Assembly: GCF_018403765.1 (NCBI RefSeq)
Contig: NZ_BOVQ01000005.1
Span: 62,001 to 126,000 of the forward strand
DNA length: 64,000 bases
Reading direction: 5' to 3'
From: Lactococcus nasutitermitis
GTDB lineage: Bacteria > Bacillota > Bacilli > Lactobacillales > Streptococcaceae
The notes under the pieces are model-generated. The model was given only the letters and a program-made list of their open reading frames with translations, did not search any database and had not been told where the DNA came from. This document shows, piece by piece, positions 1-8,949 of the stretch (positions within the stretch are counted from its first letter, which is position 1; each line of letters starts with the position of its first letter). Made by a program: the position numbers and the translations under genes.

Positions 1-68
1 TTTTTTGAATCAGTTAGCCTTATTTATTTGGAAAAACTACCTGCCCCCTTTTATCTAGACAAAAGGCA

Positions 69-93
69 AGACAGAGAGCAAAGCTCCCTGTCT
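69..93. repeat. Imperfect hairpin upstream of the cluster
   Basis: AGACAG-A-GAGC / GCTC-C-CTGTCT with an AAA loop forms a 10-bp stem with one mismatch. No strong U-run follows on the plus strand; on the minus strand a T-rich stretch follows. It may end a leftward transcript or be part of the cluster's 5' leader. Positions 1-156 hold no convincing gene. Confidence 0.4.
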
Positions 94-156
94 GTTATAA
101 CTGATTGTTTGACGACTATTAAGATTAAGGAAACCAGAAAATAAAGGAAATCAAAT

Positions 157-618
157 ATGAAAATACTGCTAGGAACACCAATAACCGGAATATTGAATGA
201 TAAGTCAAAAAAGCGTTGTTTGGAAAGGAAAAAATTTATCTGTGAATTTATCAATGTTTTAAGAAGTCAGGGACATGAAGTGTTTTGTGCAATTGAGATT
301 GAAAAATTTGGTGAAAAGATTGCACCAGGGGAAATCTGTACTCAACGAGACTTCGAAGCTATGAAAAAATGTGATGTTTATGTTGCCTTTCCAAATGATA
401 GCTATGGGTGTGCAGTAGAATTAGGATGGGCTTCTGCATTTGGCAAACCAATATTTTTAGCCATAAATAATGCTTTTGGAGTAAAAACTCCGTTATACGA
501 GGGCTTGGGAATGATTGATACAGCACAAATTAAAAATTACTCATCTCAACTGGATTTCCCGCAGCTAGATGATAAAGAATTAATGGAATCTCTAAATGAA
601 TTTTTGAATAATATTTAA
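157..618 (+). CDS. Nucleoside 2-deoxyribosyltransferase-fold protein, probable CMP N-glycosidase (BlsM/MilB-like)
   Basis: A 153-aa soluble protein of the nucleoside 2-deoxyribosyltransferase superfamily. The family core is visible as MKKCDVYVAFPN (about 69-80) followed by GCAVELGWA, where Glu88 is the expected catalytic glutamate; the N-terminal ILLGTPITG is the nucleotide-binding strand and loop. In blasticidin S and mildiomycin pathways the family members BlsM and MilB cut CMP to free cytosine. That role is inferred here because the next genes look like CGA synthase and a radical SAM CGA-processing enzyme. It is the first gene of the co-directional cluster, 24 bp before the next. A plain deoxyribosyltransferase or a base-salvage role cannot be excluded from sequence alone. 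Confidence 0.75.
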   Translation: MKILLGTPITGILNDKSKKRCLERKKFICEFINVLRSQGHEVFCAIEIEKFGEKIAPGEICTQRDFEAMKKCDVYVAFPNDSYGCAVELGWASAFGKPIFLAINNAFGVKTPLYEGLGMIDTAQIKNYSSQLDFPQLDDKELMESLNEFLNNI

Positions 619-642
619 CGAAAAATAAGAGGGAGAAACGGC

Positions 643-1728
643 ATGAAAATATTAGCTGTAACTACCAATTTCGGACTAGGCCCGTCATCAAAAATGGTAA
701 CAATACTAAATGAAATTGCTAAACGAAGAGATGCTCTAATTGACTTTATGGGTGATGGAAATTGCCTAGATTATGTGAAAACAAATGCAAAAGCAGTTAA
801 GACATTTATTGAAAGAGATACTGAAAATATTGATAAGACTACGTGGAATTGTATTTCGAATGAATATGATTTGGTAATCAATGTTATGAACTGTCATATT
901 CAAGAGATTATTGATGAAAAAACAATCGAAGTTTTTATTGATAGTCTTAGTTGGATGTGGGATTGTCCCATATCAGGAATAGAAAAGGCAAATTACTATT
1001 TTGTTCAAAATATATTTATAGATGATTTAAAGATAAAAAATCTAAAAAATGTAGAAGTTATTAATCCTATTTTGGAGATTGAAAAGTCTAACATGGAAAA
1101 GGAAAAGACAAATGATATCTTAGTTAATGTATCTGGGGTTTTTACACCGTATGAGGGAGACGATTTTGGAAAAGAATATCTCAAGTTTTATCTTCAGGTT
1201 TTTGAGAGAATTAACCTTAAAAATTTCGATAGAGTTTTCTTCGCTTGTAACGTGGAACAAATTAGTGAATTTAGAGAATTCGAAAATGGTAAATTTGTAT
1301 TAAAACACTTCTCTCACGCCGACTTCTTAGCTAAAGCAAGAACATCAAAGAAGGTATTTACTACGCCAGGATTAACTTTCTATCTCGAAGCAAAATCAGT
1401 AAATATTGCTCCTTTCTACCTACTTCCCTCAAATTATTCTCAGGCATTATTACTTGAGAAGTATGTCAATCTCGGTGAAAAGGGAATTTCTCTCGCAATG
1501 CTAGAAAATGAGTATGTTATATCGAAAGAGATAGAAGAATGCTTGGCAGTTCAAATTGTTAGAAATATTTTAAGAAAGGCTTGGGTATATCATCATTTTC
1601 AAATCGTCCAAGGGATTATCGAATATTTGGAAGCGTCTGTTGCAGACGTGCAAAGGAAGGATGGAAGTATCATAGGAAATGGAGCCAATCAATTGGTAAC
1701 TTTATTAGAAAGGGAGGGACTATTATGA
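643..1728 (+). CDS. GT-B glycosyltransferase, probable cytosylglucuronic acid synthase-like
   Basis: A 361-aa protein with the look of a two-domain GT-B glycosyltransferase: an N-terminal MKILAVTTNFGLGPSS strand and glycine loop, and a C-terminal donor-site-like segment TTPGLTFYLEAKSVNIAPFYLLP (about 244-266), the usual PGx4Ea pattern. It starts after a good ribosome site (GAGGGAG) and ends in a 4-bp ATGA overlap with the radical SAM gene, implying coupled translation. By context it would join cytosine to UDP-glucuronate to give cytosylglucuronic acid, the BlsD step of blasticidin S; the UDP-glucose dehydrogenase at 14311 could make the donor. The fold is fairly clear; the substrate is inferred. 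Confidence 0.65.
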   Translation: MKILAVTTNFGLGPSSKMVTILNEIAKRRDALIDFMGDGNCLDYVKTNAKAVKTFIERDTENIDKTTWNCISNEYDLVINVMNCHIQEIIDEKTIEVFIDSLSWMWDCPISGIEKANYYFVQNIFIDDLKIKNLKNVEVINPILEIEKSNMEKEKTNDILVNVSGVFTPYEGDDFGKEYLKFYLQVFERINLKNFDRVFFACNVEQISEFREFENGKFVLKHFSHADFLAKARTSKKVFTTPGLTFYLEAKSVNIAPFYLLPSNYSQALLLEKYVNLGEKGISLAMLENEYVISKEIEECLAVQIVRNILRKAWVYHHFQIVQGIIEYLEASVADVQRKDGSIIGNGANQLVTLLEREGLL

Positions 1729-2690
1729 AGTATTTGTTCATCAGGTTACATGAAGCATGCAATGCAGGATGTTGGTTCTGTAATTTTGCAAAATCTAACG
1801 ATCGTTTTCGGCTTTCTCCAGAAAAGTATCAAGAAATATTAGAAGAATGTTTACGACAAAAGGTTAATTATATTAGGTTCACAGGTGGAGAACCATTACT
1901 AGACTTAAATCTTCCTACATACATCAGACAAGCTACTGATTTAGGAATTAAGTGCTCAATTATCACTAATGGTTCATTATTAAGTAGAAATGTAGCTAAA
2001 TTGAAAGCAGCAGGTCTCAGCCAGATTATAGTTAGTATTGATGATATAGGGGAAAATCATAACAATAATCGACAAATAAAGGATTTATATAATAAGGCTA
2101 TAGATGGTTTAAAACGGTGTAAAGAGTTAGGAATACTAACTAGAGTAAATACGGTTTGTGGTCCTCATAATTATAAGAGGATGCCACAACTGAAAGAGGA
2201 ATTTTCCAAAATAGGAGTTGACTACTGGGAATTGTCTGCTTTAAAATTAGAGGAAAAAATAGAATATGATGCCACTTATGACGAAATTCATGAAGTAATT
2301 GAAAAAGTATATTTTTCAGACGATGGTATAATTCCTTTTGGAAAGATGTGGTGTGGAGATACCCTTCAAGAGCAGAACATGTACTTTAAGGAATCTATAC
2401 CACCAAGAGTTCGGACGGAGTGTAGTATGACATCTAGGGTAAGATATTATGATGCAAAAAACAATAACATTTATGTTTGCTCATTGCTTCCTCATAGAGG
2501 ACTTCCAAAAGAAGACTATTATCATTTTTCTGAAAATGAAAAATTTGCATATACGAATGATGCAATTGATAGGATTGCACAAAAATATAGAATTCATGGT
2601 AAAGAAATTTGTAACGGTTGCTCTTCTACTGCTGCATTTTATGGAGAAAGGGATTGTTCATACAGTGAAAAAAGTGATTGGGAGTATTAA
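1725..2690 (+). CDS. Radical SAM enzyme, BlsE-like (CGA decarboxylase candidate)
   Basis: A 321-aa radical SAM protein. The iron-sulfur motif CxxxCxxC is Cys12, Cys16 and Cys19 (CNAGCWFC), and FTGGEPLLD is the SAM-binding GGE motif. The C-terminal part carries further cysteines (CSMT, VCSLLP, CNGCSS, RDC) that could hold an auxiliary cluster. The ATG at 1725 has AGGGAGGG upstream and overlaps the stop of the glycosyltransferase. In blasticidin S biosynthesis a radical SAM enzyme (BlsE) decarboxylates cytosylglucuronic acid. Its direct linkage to a BlsM-like and a CGA-synthase-like gene is the main reason for that call. Another radical reaction on the sugar or amino acid remains possible. Confidence 0.8.
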   Translation: MKYLFIRLHEACNAGCWFCNFAKSNDRFRLSPEKYQEILEECLRQKVNYIRFTGGEPLLDLNLPTYIRQATDLGIKCSIITNGSLLSRNVAKLKAAGLSQIIVSIDDIGENHNNNRQIKDLYNKAIDGLKRCKELGILTRVNTVCGPHNYKRMPQLKEEFSKIGVDYWELSALKLEEKIEYDATYDEIHEVIEKVYFSDDGIIPFGKMWCGDTLQEQNMYFKESIPPRVRTECSMTSRVRYYDAKNNNIYVCSLLPHRGLPKEDYYHFSENEKFAYTNDAIDRIAQKYRIHGKEICNGCSSTAAFYGERDCSYSEKSDWEY

Positions 2691-2771
2691 TTCTATATCT
2701 CTTATGAATAGTTGATTTTTAGCGGTTAAACAGGTGTATAACACCATAATTAATAGAAATTAGAGGAAAAA

Positions 2772-4583
2772 ATGATGGAACTTTTTAAAACATTTTCGGA
2801 AAAAAGCAACTTCTTTGAAGCATTAAAAAGTCACGACTTTAGCGAGAATAATCAATTACCCGTATTAGTTGAAAATCGTGAAAATTTAAAAAAGGTAATT
2901 GAAGACTCAAATGGTTTTTATACAAATTTTTCCACGCCCCAAAAAGTAATTTATGGTGTAGACTTGAGCGGTTTAAGTAACTTTGAGGGATATAAGTCTG
3001 CTTTAGCCGAAAAATGGTTGACAATTGAAGAAATGAAGAATTATGAATTTCACAATACTTCTATTGTATTTTTTGGAATTTATGAAGATTTTCGCTACAA
3101 TGATTTAAAATCTTTATTTCTCAACGCTGAAAAATTAAAAGTTAACATTTGTGCCATAATCGGGAGGGACATTTGCTCTTTATCATGGCAATGTGCAAAA
3201 CAATTTGTTGAAGTAAATCACGATAATGTAGCTGTGCAAAATGGGATTTTATCTTGTAAAAAAATAAATCTTAAAAGGAAAGAAAAATGGTTGGAGCAAT
3301 CTCCCAATCTTGTAATATTTGATAAGCCTGAACTGCATAAAATGGACATTCAAAAAATCCTGTTAAGCACAAATTGGGATTCACTGTTGTTATACGGCCA
3401 TGGAAAGGAAGATAATTTAAATCTTGAAGAATACACAGTTTGTGGAAGAAATATTGAAGTTTCTAGAAAAGTTACTTTTTCTCCTCAATGTGGGTACTGC
3501 AATCAGGGGTGTTTTAAAGATGAGCATAAATTGATTCCTGCATGCGATATTATTGCTCAAAACTTAACGCTAGGCTCATGTAATAATGCACCTTTTTCTG
3601 ATCTTGCATTATACGATGAAAAGTATAGCTTACTGCTTAACGCAATTGATGGTGTGGCTAAAACAATCAATGTGGCTGTTACAGCTCAAAATTCGGACTA
3701 TATTGAACTAGATAGGGTTGTAGCCAATAGCTTTCAAAATATTCCCAACATTATTAATTCCTCACTAAAAGGTGCTCAGTCCCAACTCAGTATGCTGCAA
3801 ATAGGAATTGAACCTCAAGAGTCTGTTGAATTTGAGAAAGCTTATCCATCTGAAGCATTAATTGAGTCAATTAATAGGGCTAGGCAATATCAAATTAGTG
3901 GATTTTTAGATGAAAATGGGAAGATTAGCAAGTTGATACGTAATTTTTTGATAAAGTCTGCAGATTCTATTTCAAGAAATAGTCTTTACAATAATATGGG
4001 AAATTCAGAGAAACAATGGAAGCAAAAGATAAATGTATTAAATGAATTTATTGGTGAAGAGATTCTTAAAGATCAATTCAATTCAATAATGAGTTTTGAC
4101 GATTATGAGACTTCACGTTCGTATATAGATGAAAATAGCGTAGAAGTTGTGAAGTGTGAGTGTGGTAATGATGCATTGCATTTTAAATTTAAGCCTTTTT
4201 CAATGTATGATTTTTCAATTGAAATGCTATTTTGCTATAGATGTGGGGATAAGGCTATTAAAATGGAGAAGACTCCAGATATGCGCGTTTATGCACCTGA
4301 TCACGTAGAGCGAGGAGTGAGGATACCAGTAAAGGTGGAGATTGATTCTAAAGAATCAGATGATATTTATTTTGGTTGGTTTGTTCCAAGTTATATTGAG
4401 GATAATGTCTTAAACGCACCCAAAAAGATGAAAAAAATTAAAGGTGGGGATCAAATTGAATTTGAAATTGAATTTGATGATAAAATTGCTGGGCAAGGCT
4501 ACTATTTCACAGTTTTTACAATTCAAAATTTAGGGATTTCGCTTAGGAGACATTTTATCTCGGTTGAAGGAGAAACAAAATGA
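2772..4583 (+). CDS. Unknown cluster protein with a clan CD (CHAT/caspase-like) His/Cys dyad
   Basis: A 603-aa protein I do not recognise as a named family. The central part reads like a clan CD cysteine peptidase: a hydrophobic strand ending in YGHG (His210) and, 60 residues on, a strand ending in LTLGSC (Cys270). Between them sits CGYCNQGC (240-247), a possible metal or iron-sulfur site. Near the C-terminus, CECG ... CYRCG (roughly 465-493) looks like a zinc ribbon, followed by a beta-rich domain resembling an immunoglobulin-type fold. No signal peptide or membrane segment is evident. It overlaps the exporter by ATGA. In this cluster a Cys/His dyad could do acyl or peptidyl transfer as well as proteolysis; this is inference. 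Confidence 0.55.
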   Translation: MMELFKTFSEKSNFFEALKSHDFSENNQLPVLVENRENLKKVIEDSNGFYTNFSTPQKVIYGVDLSGLSNFEGYKSALAEKWLTIEEMKNYEFHNTSIVFFGIYEDFRYNDLKSLFLNAEKLKVNICAIIGRDICSLSWQCAKQFVEVNHDNVAVQNGILSCKKINLKRKEKWLEQSPNLVIFDKPELHKMDIQKILLSTNWDSLLLYGHGKEDNLNLEEYTVCGRNIEVSRKVTFSPQCGYCNQGCFKDEHKLIPACDIIAQNLTLGSCNNAPFSDLALYDEKYSLLLNAIDGVAKTINVAVTAQNSDYIELDRVVANSFQNIPNIINSSLKGAQSQLSMLQIGIEPQESVEFEKAYPSEALIESINRARQYQISGFLDENGKISKLIRNFLIKSADSISRNSLYNNMGNSEKQWKQKINVLNEFIGEEILKDQFNSIMSFDDYETSRSYIDENSVEVVKCECGNDALHFKFKPFSMYDFSIEMLFCYRCGDKAIKMEKTPDMRVYAPDHVERGVRIPVKVEIDSKESDDIYFGWFVPSYIEDNVLNAPKKMKKIKGGDQIEFEIEFDDKIAGQGYYFTVFTIQNLGISLRRHFISVEGETK

Positions 4584-5782
4584 AAAATACTATAAGACGA
4601 TACTTAGGATATTACTTTTTCTCAAATTTAGTTTTTCAAAAAAGTATATTCATGATTTTTTTGGGTACTCAGCGAGGAGTCAGTGTAGCAGAACTTTCCA
4701 TCCTTGAGGTAGCTTTGCTGTTGGGTGAATTTTTTATAGAGATTCCAGCTGGATTCTTTGGAGATAAATTTGGTCGAAAATTTTGTGTATGTATAGGTTT
4801 ATTGGCATTAGCGATTTCTTCCATTGGTTATTTAATCTTTTCATCTTTTCCAGTTTTTGTTGGTCTGTTCATTTTAGAGGGAGCGGGAATGGCCTTCATT
4901 TCAGGTGCAGATGAGTCCTTATTGTATGACAATTTAAAAAGTAGAAATCAAGAAAAGGAATTCTTACCAACATTAAGTAAAGCAATGTCTCTTTCTTATG
5001 TTTCTCTTTCCATAGCTGCAGTTATTGGAGGAGTTCTTCAAAAATATTCATGGAATCTGGTTTATGGTCTTACATCCGTAATGATAGTAGTTGCTATGAT
5101 TTTCATCTTGGGAATTCAAGAGGAGACTACAGAGGAAAATGGAGAAGAAAAGAAGGTAAATTTAAAGGAAACATTGGCACTATTCGCTAGAGATGATAAT
5201 GGAAAAATCGTTTTTAAAATATTTTTGATATTATCTTTTTTTGAAGGTACGGCATTATCTTTCATAATGTTTTCTCAGCAGTTTTTTCATATTATAGGAA
5301 TCCAAACAACTATTATTGCAATTTTGATAATGGCAGGACGTTTTTCATCTGGTGGGGCCATTTACATTACTCCAAAGATAAACAAGTTTATTAGCACGAA
5401 AAAGCTAATTTGGATACTAATGGGACTTTCTAGTGCAAGCTTCATTATTAATATTTTTCATATTAACGGATTGTATTTTGTAACATATTTTGCACTAACG
5501 AGTTTACCCTATATGTGCAGCATATTAAACGTAAACTACATTCACGGATTATTGCCATCGGAAGTACGAGCAAGTATGTTATCAATTGGAAATGCTATTT
5601 CCAGTATTTCTCTGGGGATATGTTACCTAATAATAGGATTTGTCTTAGGTACGTTTGGTTTATGGGTTACCGTGTTAGTCTTGGCCGTTATTAACGGAGT
5701 TTCTGTACTCACATATTTTATTATATCAAGAAAATTTGAGATGGGAGAAAAGGATGAAAAACAACAACTTGAGAACAATTGA
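4580..5782 (+). CDS. MFS exporter of the biosynthetic cluster
   Basis: A 400-aa integral membrane protein with about 11-12 hydrophobic segments. The loop between the second and third carries GDKFGRKF, the MFS motif A, and the early segment EFFIEIPAGFFGD is typical of drug-type MFS exporters. A charged central loop (EETTEENGEEKK, about 177-189) divides the two halves. The gene starts in a 4-bp overlap with the preceding unknown protein and its end overlaps the DegT gene, so it belongs to the same operon. It most likely exports the cluster product and gives self-protection; the substrate is inferred from context. Confidence 0.85.
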   Translation: MKNTIRRYLGYYFFSNLVFQKSIFMIFLGTQRGVSVAELSILEVALLLGEFFIEIPAGFFGDKFGRKFCVCIGLLALAISSIGYLIFSSFPVFVGLFILEGAGMAFISGADESLLYDNLKSRNQEKEFLPTLSKAMSLSYVSLSIAAVIGGVLQKYSWNLVYGLTSVMIVVAMIFILGIQEETTEENGEEKKVNLKETLALFARDDNGKIVFKIFLILSFFEGTALSFIMFSQQFFHIIGIQTTIIAILIMAGRFSSGGAIYITPKINKFISTKKLIWILMGLSSASFIINIFHINGLYFVTYFALTSLPYMCSILNVNYIHGLLPSEVRASMLSIGNAISSISLGICYLIIGFVLGTFGLWVTVLVLAVINGVSVLTYFIISRKFEMGEKDEKQQLENN

Positions 5783-6956
5783 AGAAATTTTGAGATTAGA
5801 AAATCTTAGATATAACTTAAGAGAGGAGGCTCTGCCACTTCCTGATGAAGATACAGGTGTTTGCGTTGAAGCAGCTGAATCTGTTGCAAAAGTGGTAAAA
5901 AGTGGAAAATTATGTTATTGGCGTGGGGGACCTGAAGCAAAGAAGCTTGAAAAAGAATTTGCTAATTTGATTGGAAAGAAAAATGGATTCTTTCACAGCT
6001 CGGGAAGTTCTGCATTAGTTACAGCAGTTAGGGCTTTTGAGCTACCTGAAGGTACTAATGTGACGATTACCTCGTCAGGATTTATTTCTTCCCTAAATGC
6101 TATTTATCATGCAGGATTAAGACCTAGATTTGTTCCCACAGATCCAATCACTTTACTTGGAAAATTTCCAAAAGAATTTAAAGTAAATTACGAGGCCCCA
6201 TTATCGTTAGTTACACACTTTTTTGGTAATGTGGTGGATATTGATAACATTGTAAATAAGGTTTCATCTAAATATCTTATTGAGGATACTAGTCAGGCAT
6301 TAGGAAGCAAAATAGGGAATGATTTTGCGGGAAAACGTGGTGATATCTCGACATTTGCTGGCTCAAATAGGAAATTATTTGGTGCAGGGCAAGGGGGAAT
6401 GAATCTTTACGATGATGAAGAGCTTGGCGAAAGGATGAGAATAATCGGTCACCACGGGAAAAGTGACAGTATTCAGGCAATTACACCTGGGTTTAATTTT
6501 AGAGGTGGCGAGATGGAAGCAGTTTTAGGAAGATTTTCACTGCGAAAGTTAGAAGAGAAGTCAGATTTACGAATGGAATCGGCGAGAGTTTTTACAGATA
6601 TTCTAAAAGATAGTGGTGTAACCCTTGCAAAAAAGGATGTCGCTTTAGATTCTAAAATAGTTTGGTTTGATAATGTGATTGTTCTTCCAACTAATTGGAA
6701 CAAAAAAGGAAGAGATTTACTAGTTGAAGTTCTAAATAGAGAAGGAGTACCTGCTTGGATTTATCCTTCATTAATTGAAACTCCTTGGCTAAAGCCCTGG
6801 ATGAATTCCAAAGGTTGGTGGTCTGATGAAGAGGAAAATCTTCTAGAGTATGAGAAGTCTATTTGGGATAGAGCTTTTGTTGTTGGAACACAAATGTCAA
6901 GTGAAGATTCAAAAAAATGTGCTCGTATTATCAAAGAAATTTTGGCAGGTAAATAA
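5754..6956 (+). CDS. DegT/DnrJ/EryC1/StrS-type PLP sugar aminotransferase
   Basis: A 400-aa member of the DegT/DnrJ/EryC1/StrS family of PLP enzymes that aminate keto-sugars. Visible family features are FFHSSGSSALVTA (cofactor phosphate region), the EDTSQALG motif (Asp178) and the Schiff-base lysine in SNRKLFGAGQGG (Lys207). The ATG at 5754 is preferred over the in-frame codon at 5736 because GGGAGAAAAGG lies just upstream; it overlaps the exporter's 3' end. Blasticidin-type clusters use a DegT enzyme (BlsH) to install or handle the 4'-amino group of the sugar, so it fits step four of the proposed nucleoside pathway. Some family members are dehydratases, but the lysine is present here. Confidence 0.85.
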   Translation: MKNNNLRTIEEILRLENLRYNLREEALPLPDEDTGVCVEAAESVAKVVKSGKLCYWRGGPEAKKLEKEFANLIGKKNGFFHSSGSSALVTAVRAFELPEGTNVTITSSGFISSLNAIYHAGLRPRFVPTDPITLLGKFPKEFKVNYEAPLSLVTHFFGNVVDIDNIVNKVSSKYLIEDTSQALGSKIGNDFAGKRGDISTFAGSNRKLFGAGQGGMNLYDDEELGERMRIIGHHGKSDSIQAITPGFNFRGGEMEAVLGRFSLRKLEEKSDLRMESARVFTDILKDSGVTLAKKDVALDSKIVWFDNVIVLPTNWNKKGRDLLVEVLNREGVPAWIYPSLIETPWLKPWMNSKGWWSDEEENLLEYEKSIWDRAFVVGTQMSSEDSKKCARIIKEILAGK

Positions 6957-6958
6957 CA

Positions 6959-7396
6959 GTGACTAATAAAGAAATCCTTGAAGAAATGCTAAAGTGGTTT
7001 TCGAAGAGAAAAAAGTATGTAGATACAAGAACAAGGATTAACGAACAGGATATTGAATCTTTGGAGCTTCTGGAACTATTTTCTTACCTTGAAACGCGAT
7101 TCAATGTACAGTTTAATTTAAAAGAATTAAATAAAAAATCATACGAGTCATTAGAAAACTTGTCAATTGGGCTTTCAAAAAATTTTAATAACATTGCTTG
7201 GACGGATTGGTATGCGATAGTAGTAAATATAGAACTACCAATCTTTAGAAGATGGCTTGAATTTCAATTTGATAGATTGGTTCTATTTAAAATAGTGGAC
7301 GGAAAAGTACTAGTTGGTATCCAGCAGGGCGAGAATAGTAAAGATTCTTTAAGAAAAATAAAGGAGGTAGTAGAAAAAATTGAACCATATAAATAA
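6959..7396 (+). CDS. Acyl/aminoacyl carrier protein with C-terminal extension
   Basis: A 145-aa protein starting at GTG, two bases after the previous stop. The N-terminal 75 residues match a carrier protein: helix I, then NEQDIESLELLELFSYLE (about 28-45), in which Ser34 of the ESL triplet stands where the usual DSL serine carries phosphopantetheine, followed by TRFNVQF. The remaining 70 residues (NIAWTDWYAIV onward) are an extra domain not seen in ordinary ACPs. The next gene is a class II aaRS-like amino acid:carrier-protein ligase and a Sfp-type transferase lies downstream at 10979, so it is probably loaded with an amino acid. The Asp-to-Glu change before the serine is unusual but tolerable. 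Confidence 0.75.
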   Translation: MTNKEILEEMLKWFSKRKKYVDTRTRINEQDIESLELLELFSYLETRFNVQFNLKELNKKSYESLENLSIGLSKNFNNIAWTDWYAIVVNIELPIFRRWLEFQFDRLVLFKIVDGKVLVGIQQGENSKDSLRKIKEVVEKIEPYK

Positions 7397-8042
7397 TGAC
7401 ATAGGAGCCTTGTATCTTCGGGGGAAGAGTGCAGAGAAAATAGATAAAATTCAGACTGATTTAAAAAATAGGTTTTCAACTCTTGACTTCGAATATCTGT
7501 GGCTTCCTTCTTTATCTAGTAAACAGTACTTTCATCCGCAGAATATCGAATCTTCTCATAGAAACGGTTATTTGGTTCATGCTGCATGTCTATCATTTTT
7601 TGATCAGGAGCAAAGCTTTAGCGATGGGAGATTTTTCGGAATTAACAGGGTGCACCGCCTTGAACCTCTAAGAACTCCTTATTCAGAAACACGACTTGAG
7701 TGTTTCAATGTTTTTGAGATTATACTTACTGGAGACGATAAATTTCTTAGTAAAGAGTATGATTTTGTAAAGGAGGCTGTAAAAGGATTTATTGAGGACT
7801 ATTTAAAAATAAAATGCGAATGGAGAATTGCTGACGACAGTTTTATTGATTCAGACCAAAAGAAAGAAGAATTAATATTTAACAAAGAGGGAAAGAAGTT
7901 TTCCATTGCTTCTGGAAATGTACATGGTGACTTTTTCACAAAAAGAAAAGATATTTTTTCATGTTGTTTTGGAATTGGTATCGAAAGATTATTTTTGGCA
8001 GGAGAAATTCTGGAGAAAGAAAGACATGGACGGAAGAAATAA
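7380..8042 (+). CDS. Class II aaRS-like amino acid:[carrier protein] ligase
   Basis: A 220-aa stand-alone catalytic domain of the SerRS-related class II type. Motif 2 is FFGINRVHRLEPLRTPYSETR (85-105) and motif 3 is GIGIERL (198-204). There is no tRNA-binding N-terminal coiled coil. Homologues of this size in proteobacteria activate amino acids and load them onto phosphopantetheinyl carrier proteins. Candidate zinc ligands are Cys70, a Glu near 107-113 and Cys195/196. A TTG start follows AAGGAGG and overlaps the carrier-protein gene by 17 bp, which supports partnership with it. The amino acid cannot be read from sequence. Confidence 0.8.
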   Translation: MNHINNDIGALYLRGKSAEKIDKIQTDLKNRFSTLDFEYLWLPSLSSKQYFHPQNIESSHRNGYLVHAACLSFFDQEQSFSDGRFFGINRVHRLEPLRTPYSETRLECFNVFEIILTGDDKFLSKEYDFVKEAVKGFIEDYLKIKCEWRIADDSFIDSDQKKEELIFNKEGKKFSIASGNVHGDFFTKRKDIFSCCFGIGIERLFLAGEILEKERHGRKK

Positions 8043-8949
8043 AGCACTAAAATTGGGAGAGGGGAATCCGTATTTATGGGAAAAGATGGGAATAACTTCT
8101 CTTGATAAAGAGTGGAGTAGTAGTTTAGATGACCTATCAGAGCTGATAGTGGGAGGATATAATTTAAATCAAAATCAAAATAAAATAAGATGTGTTGTTG
8201 GAGGCGTCTGTATATATAAATCACAGGGAAAGATTGAAAAACTTCCTTTGTCTTTTCTTCTCGAGACATTAAATGTGTTCATTTTTTCTTCAAAATTTGG
8301 TGTAACAGGAAAAATTCTACTTCCAATTGCAGAAGAATGTCATAATTATCCATTTTTAAATGTAGAGTTTAAGAATATTGGTATTCAACTAGCTAGCTTG
8401 ATTTCTGAACTGTCTAATCTCTTAAATATAAAAGTTGAGACATCGTTATCAAAAAAGATAAGATATGGATTCTTACCTATTGAAAAACTGTACGGACTCT
8501 TTAATCCATTTACACTAGATCCATTAAAGAGTGCTTACCCCTTGGGAGAAATAAATGAAGAAGATTTATTGAAAGGATATGAAAGCTATGCATTACGATA
8601 TAGATATCTTGATAATTCTGAAATTGATAATAGCTACTTAATCATAGATGGACTTCATTTGTCTAAATCAGTAATAATAGGAATGGAGGAGAGAGGGCAG
8701 TATCTTGTAACTTCCCCGTTTCCCTCGTTATTTGGTTATGAACACTGTTTATTGGTTGATAGTCCTAGTAATGTCCCAATTCTTGATTTGACTACAGAAA
8801 CAATATTGAGGTTAGAGTATTTTAATAAAATCTTGAAAGAAAAATTGATGATAGATTTAAATGATTTGATTACGTACGTTCAGAATTTTATAAAAAATCA
8901 GCTTGTTGAAAGAAAGGATAAGATGAATGAAGAAGATGAGATTAGCTAA
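8026..8949 (+). CDS. Unknown protein of the aminoacyl-carrier module
   Basis: A 307-aa protein with no family I can name. The ATG at 8026 has TGGAGAAAG upstream and overlaps the end of the ligase gene by 17 bp; its own end overlaps the next aminotransferase, so it is translated with them. It appears soluble, mixed alpha/beta, with a C-terminal helical segment ending in a charged tail (ERKDKMNEEDEIS). The region YLIIDGLHLSKSVIIGMEE (about 205-223) is its most conserved-looking stretch. Tight coupling to a carrier protein and its ligase makes an acyltransferase or a ligase accessory subunit attractive, but this is inference. Confidence 0.55.
   Translation: MDGRNKALKLGEGNPYLWEKMGITSLDKEWSSSLDDLSELIVGGYNLNQNQNKIRCVVGGVCIYKSQGKIEKLPLSFLLETLNVFIFSSKFGVTGKILLPIAEECHNYPFLNVEFKNIGIQLASLISELSNLLNIKVETSLSKKIRYGFLPIEKLYGLFNPFTLDPLKSAYPLGEINEEDLLKGYESYALRYRYLDNSEIDNSYLIIDGLHLSKSVIIGMEERGQYLVTSPFPSLFGYEHCLLVDSPSNVPILDLTTETILRLEYFNKILKEKLMIDLNDLITYVQNFIKNQLVERKDKMNEEDEIS

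Noticed and set aside
51-254. Minus-strand ORF of 67 codons at the cluster start
   Set aside because: Overlaps the 5' end of the well-supported gene at 157, lacks a ribosome site and resembles no family.
2449-2715. ORF in another frame at the end of the radical SAM gene
   Set aside because: Shadow of the radical SAM coding sequence; the protein looks random.
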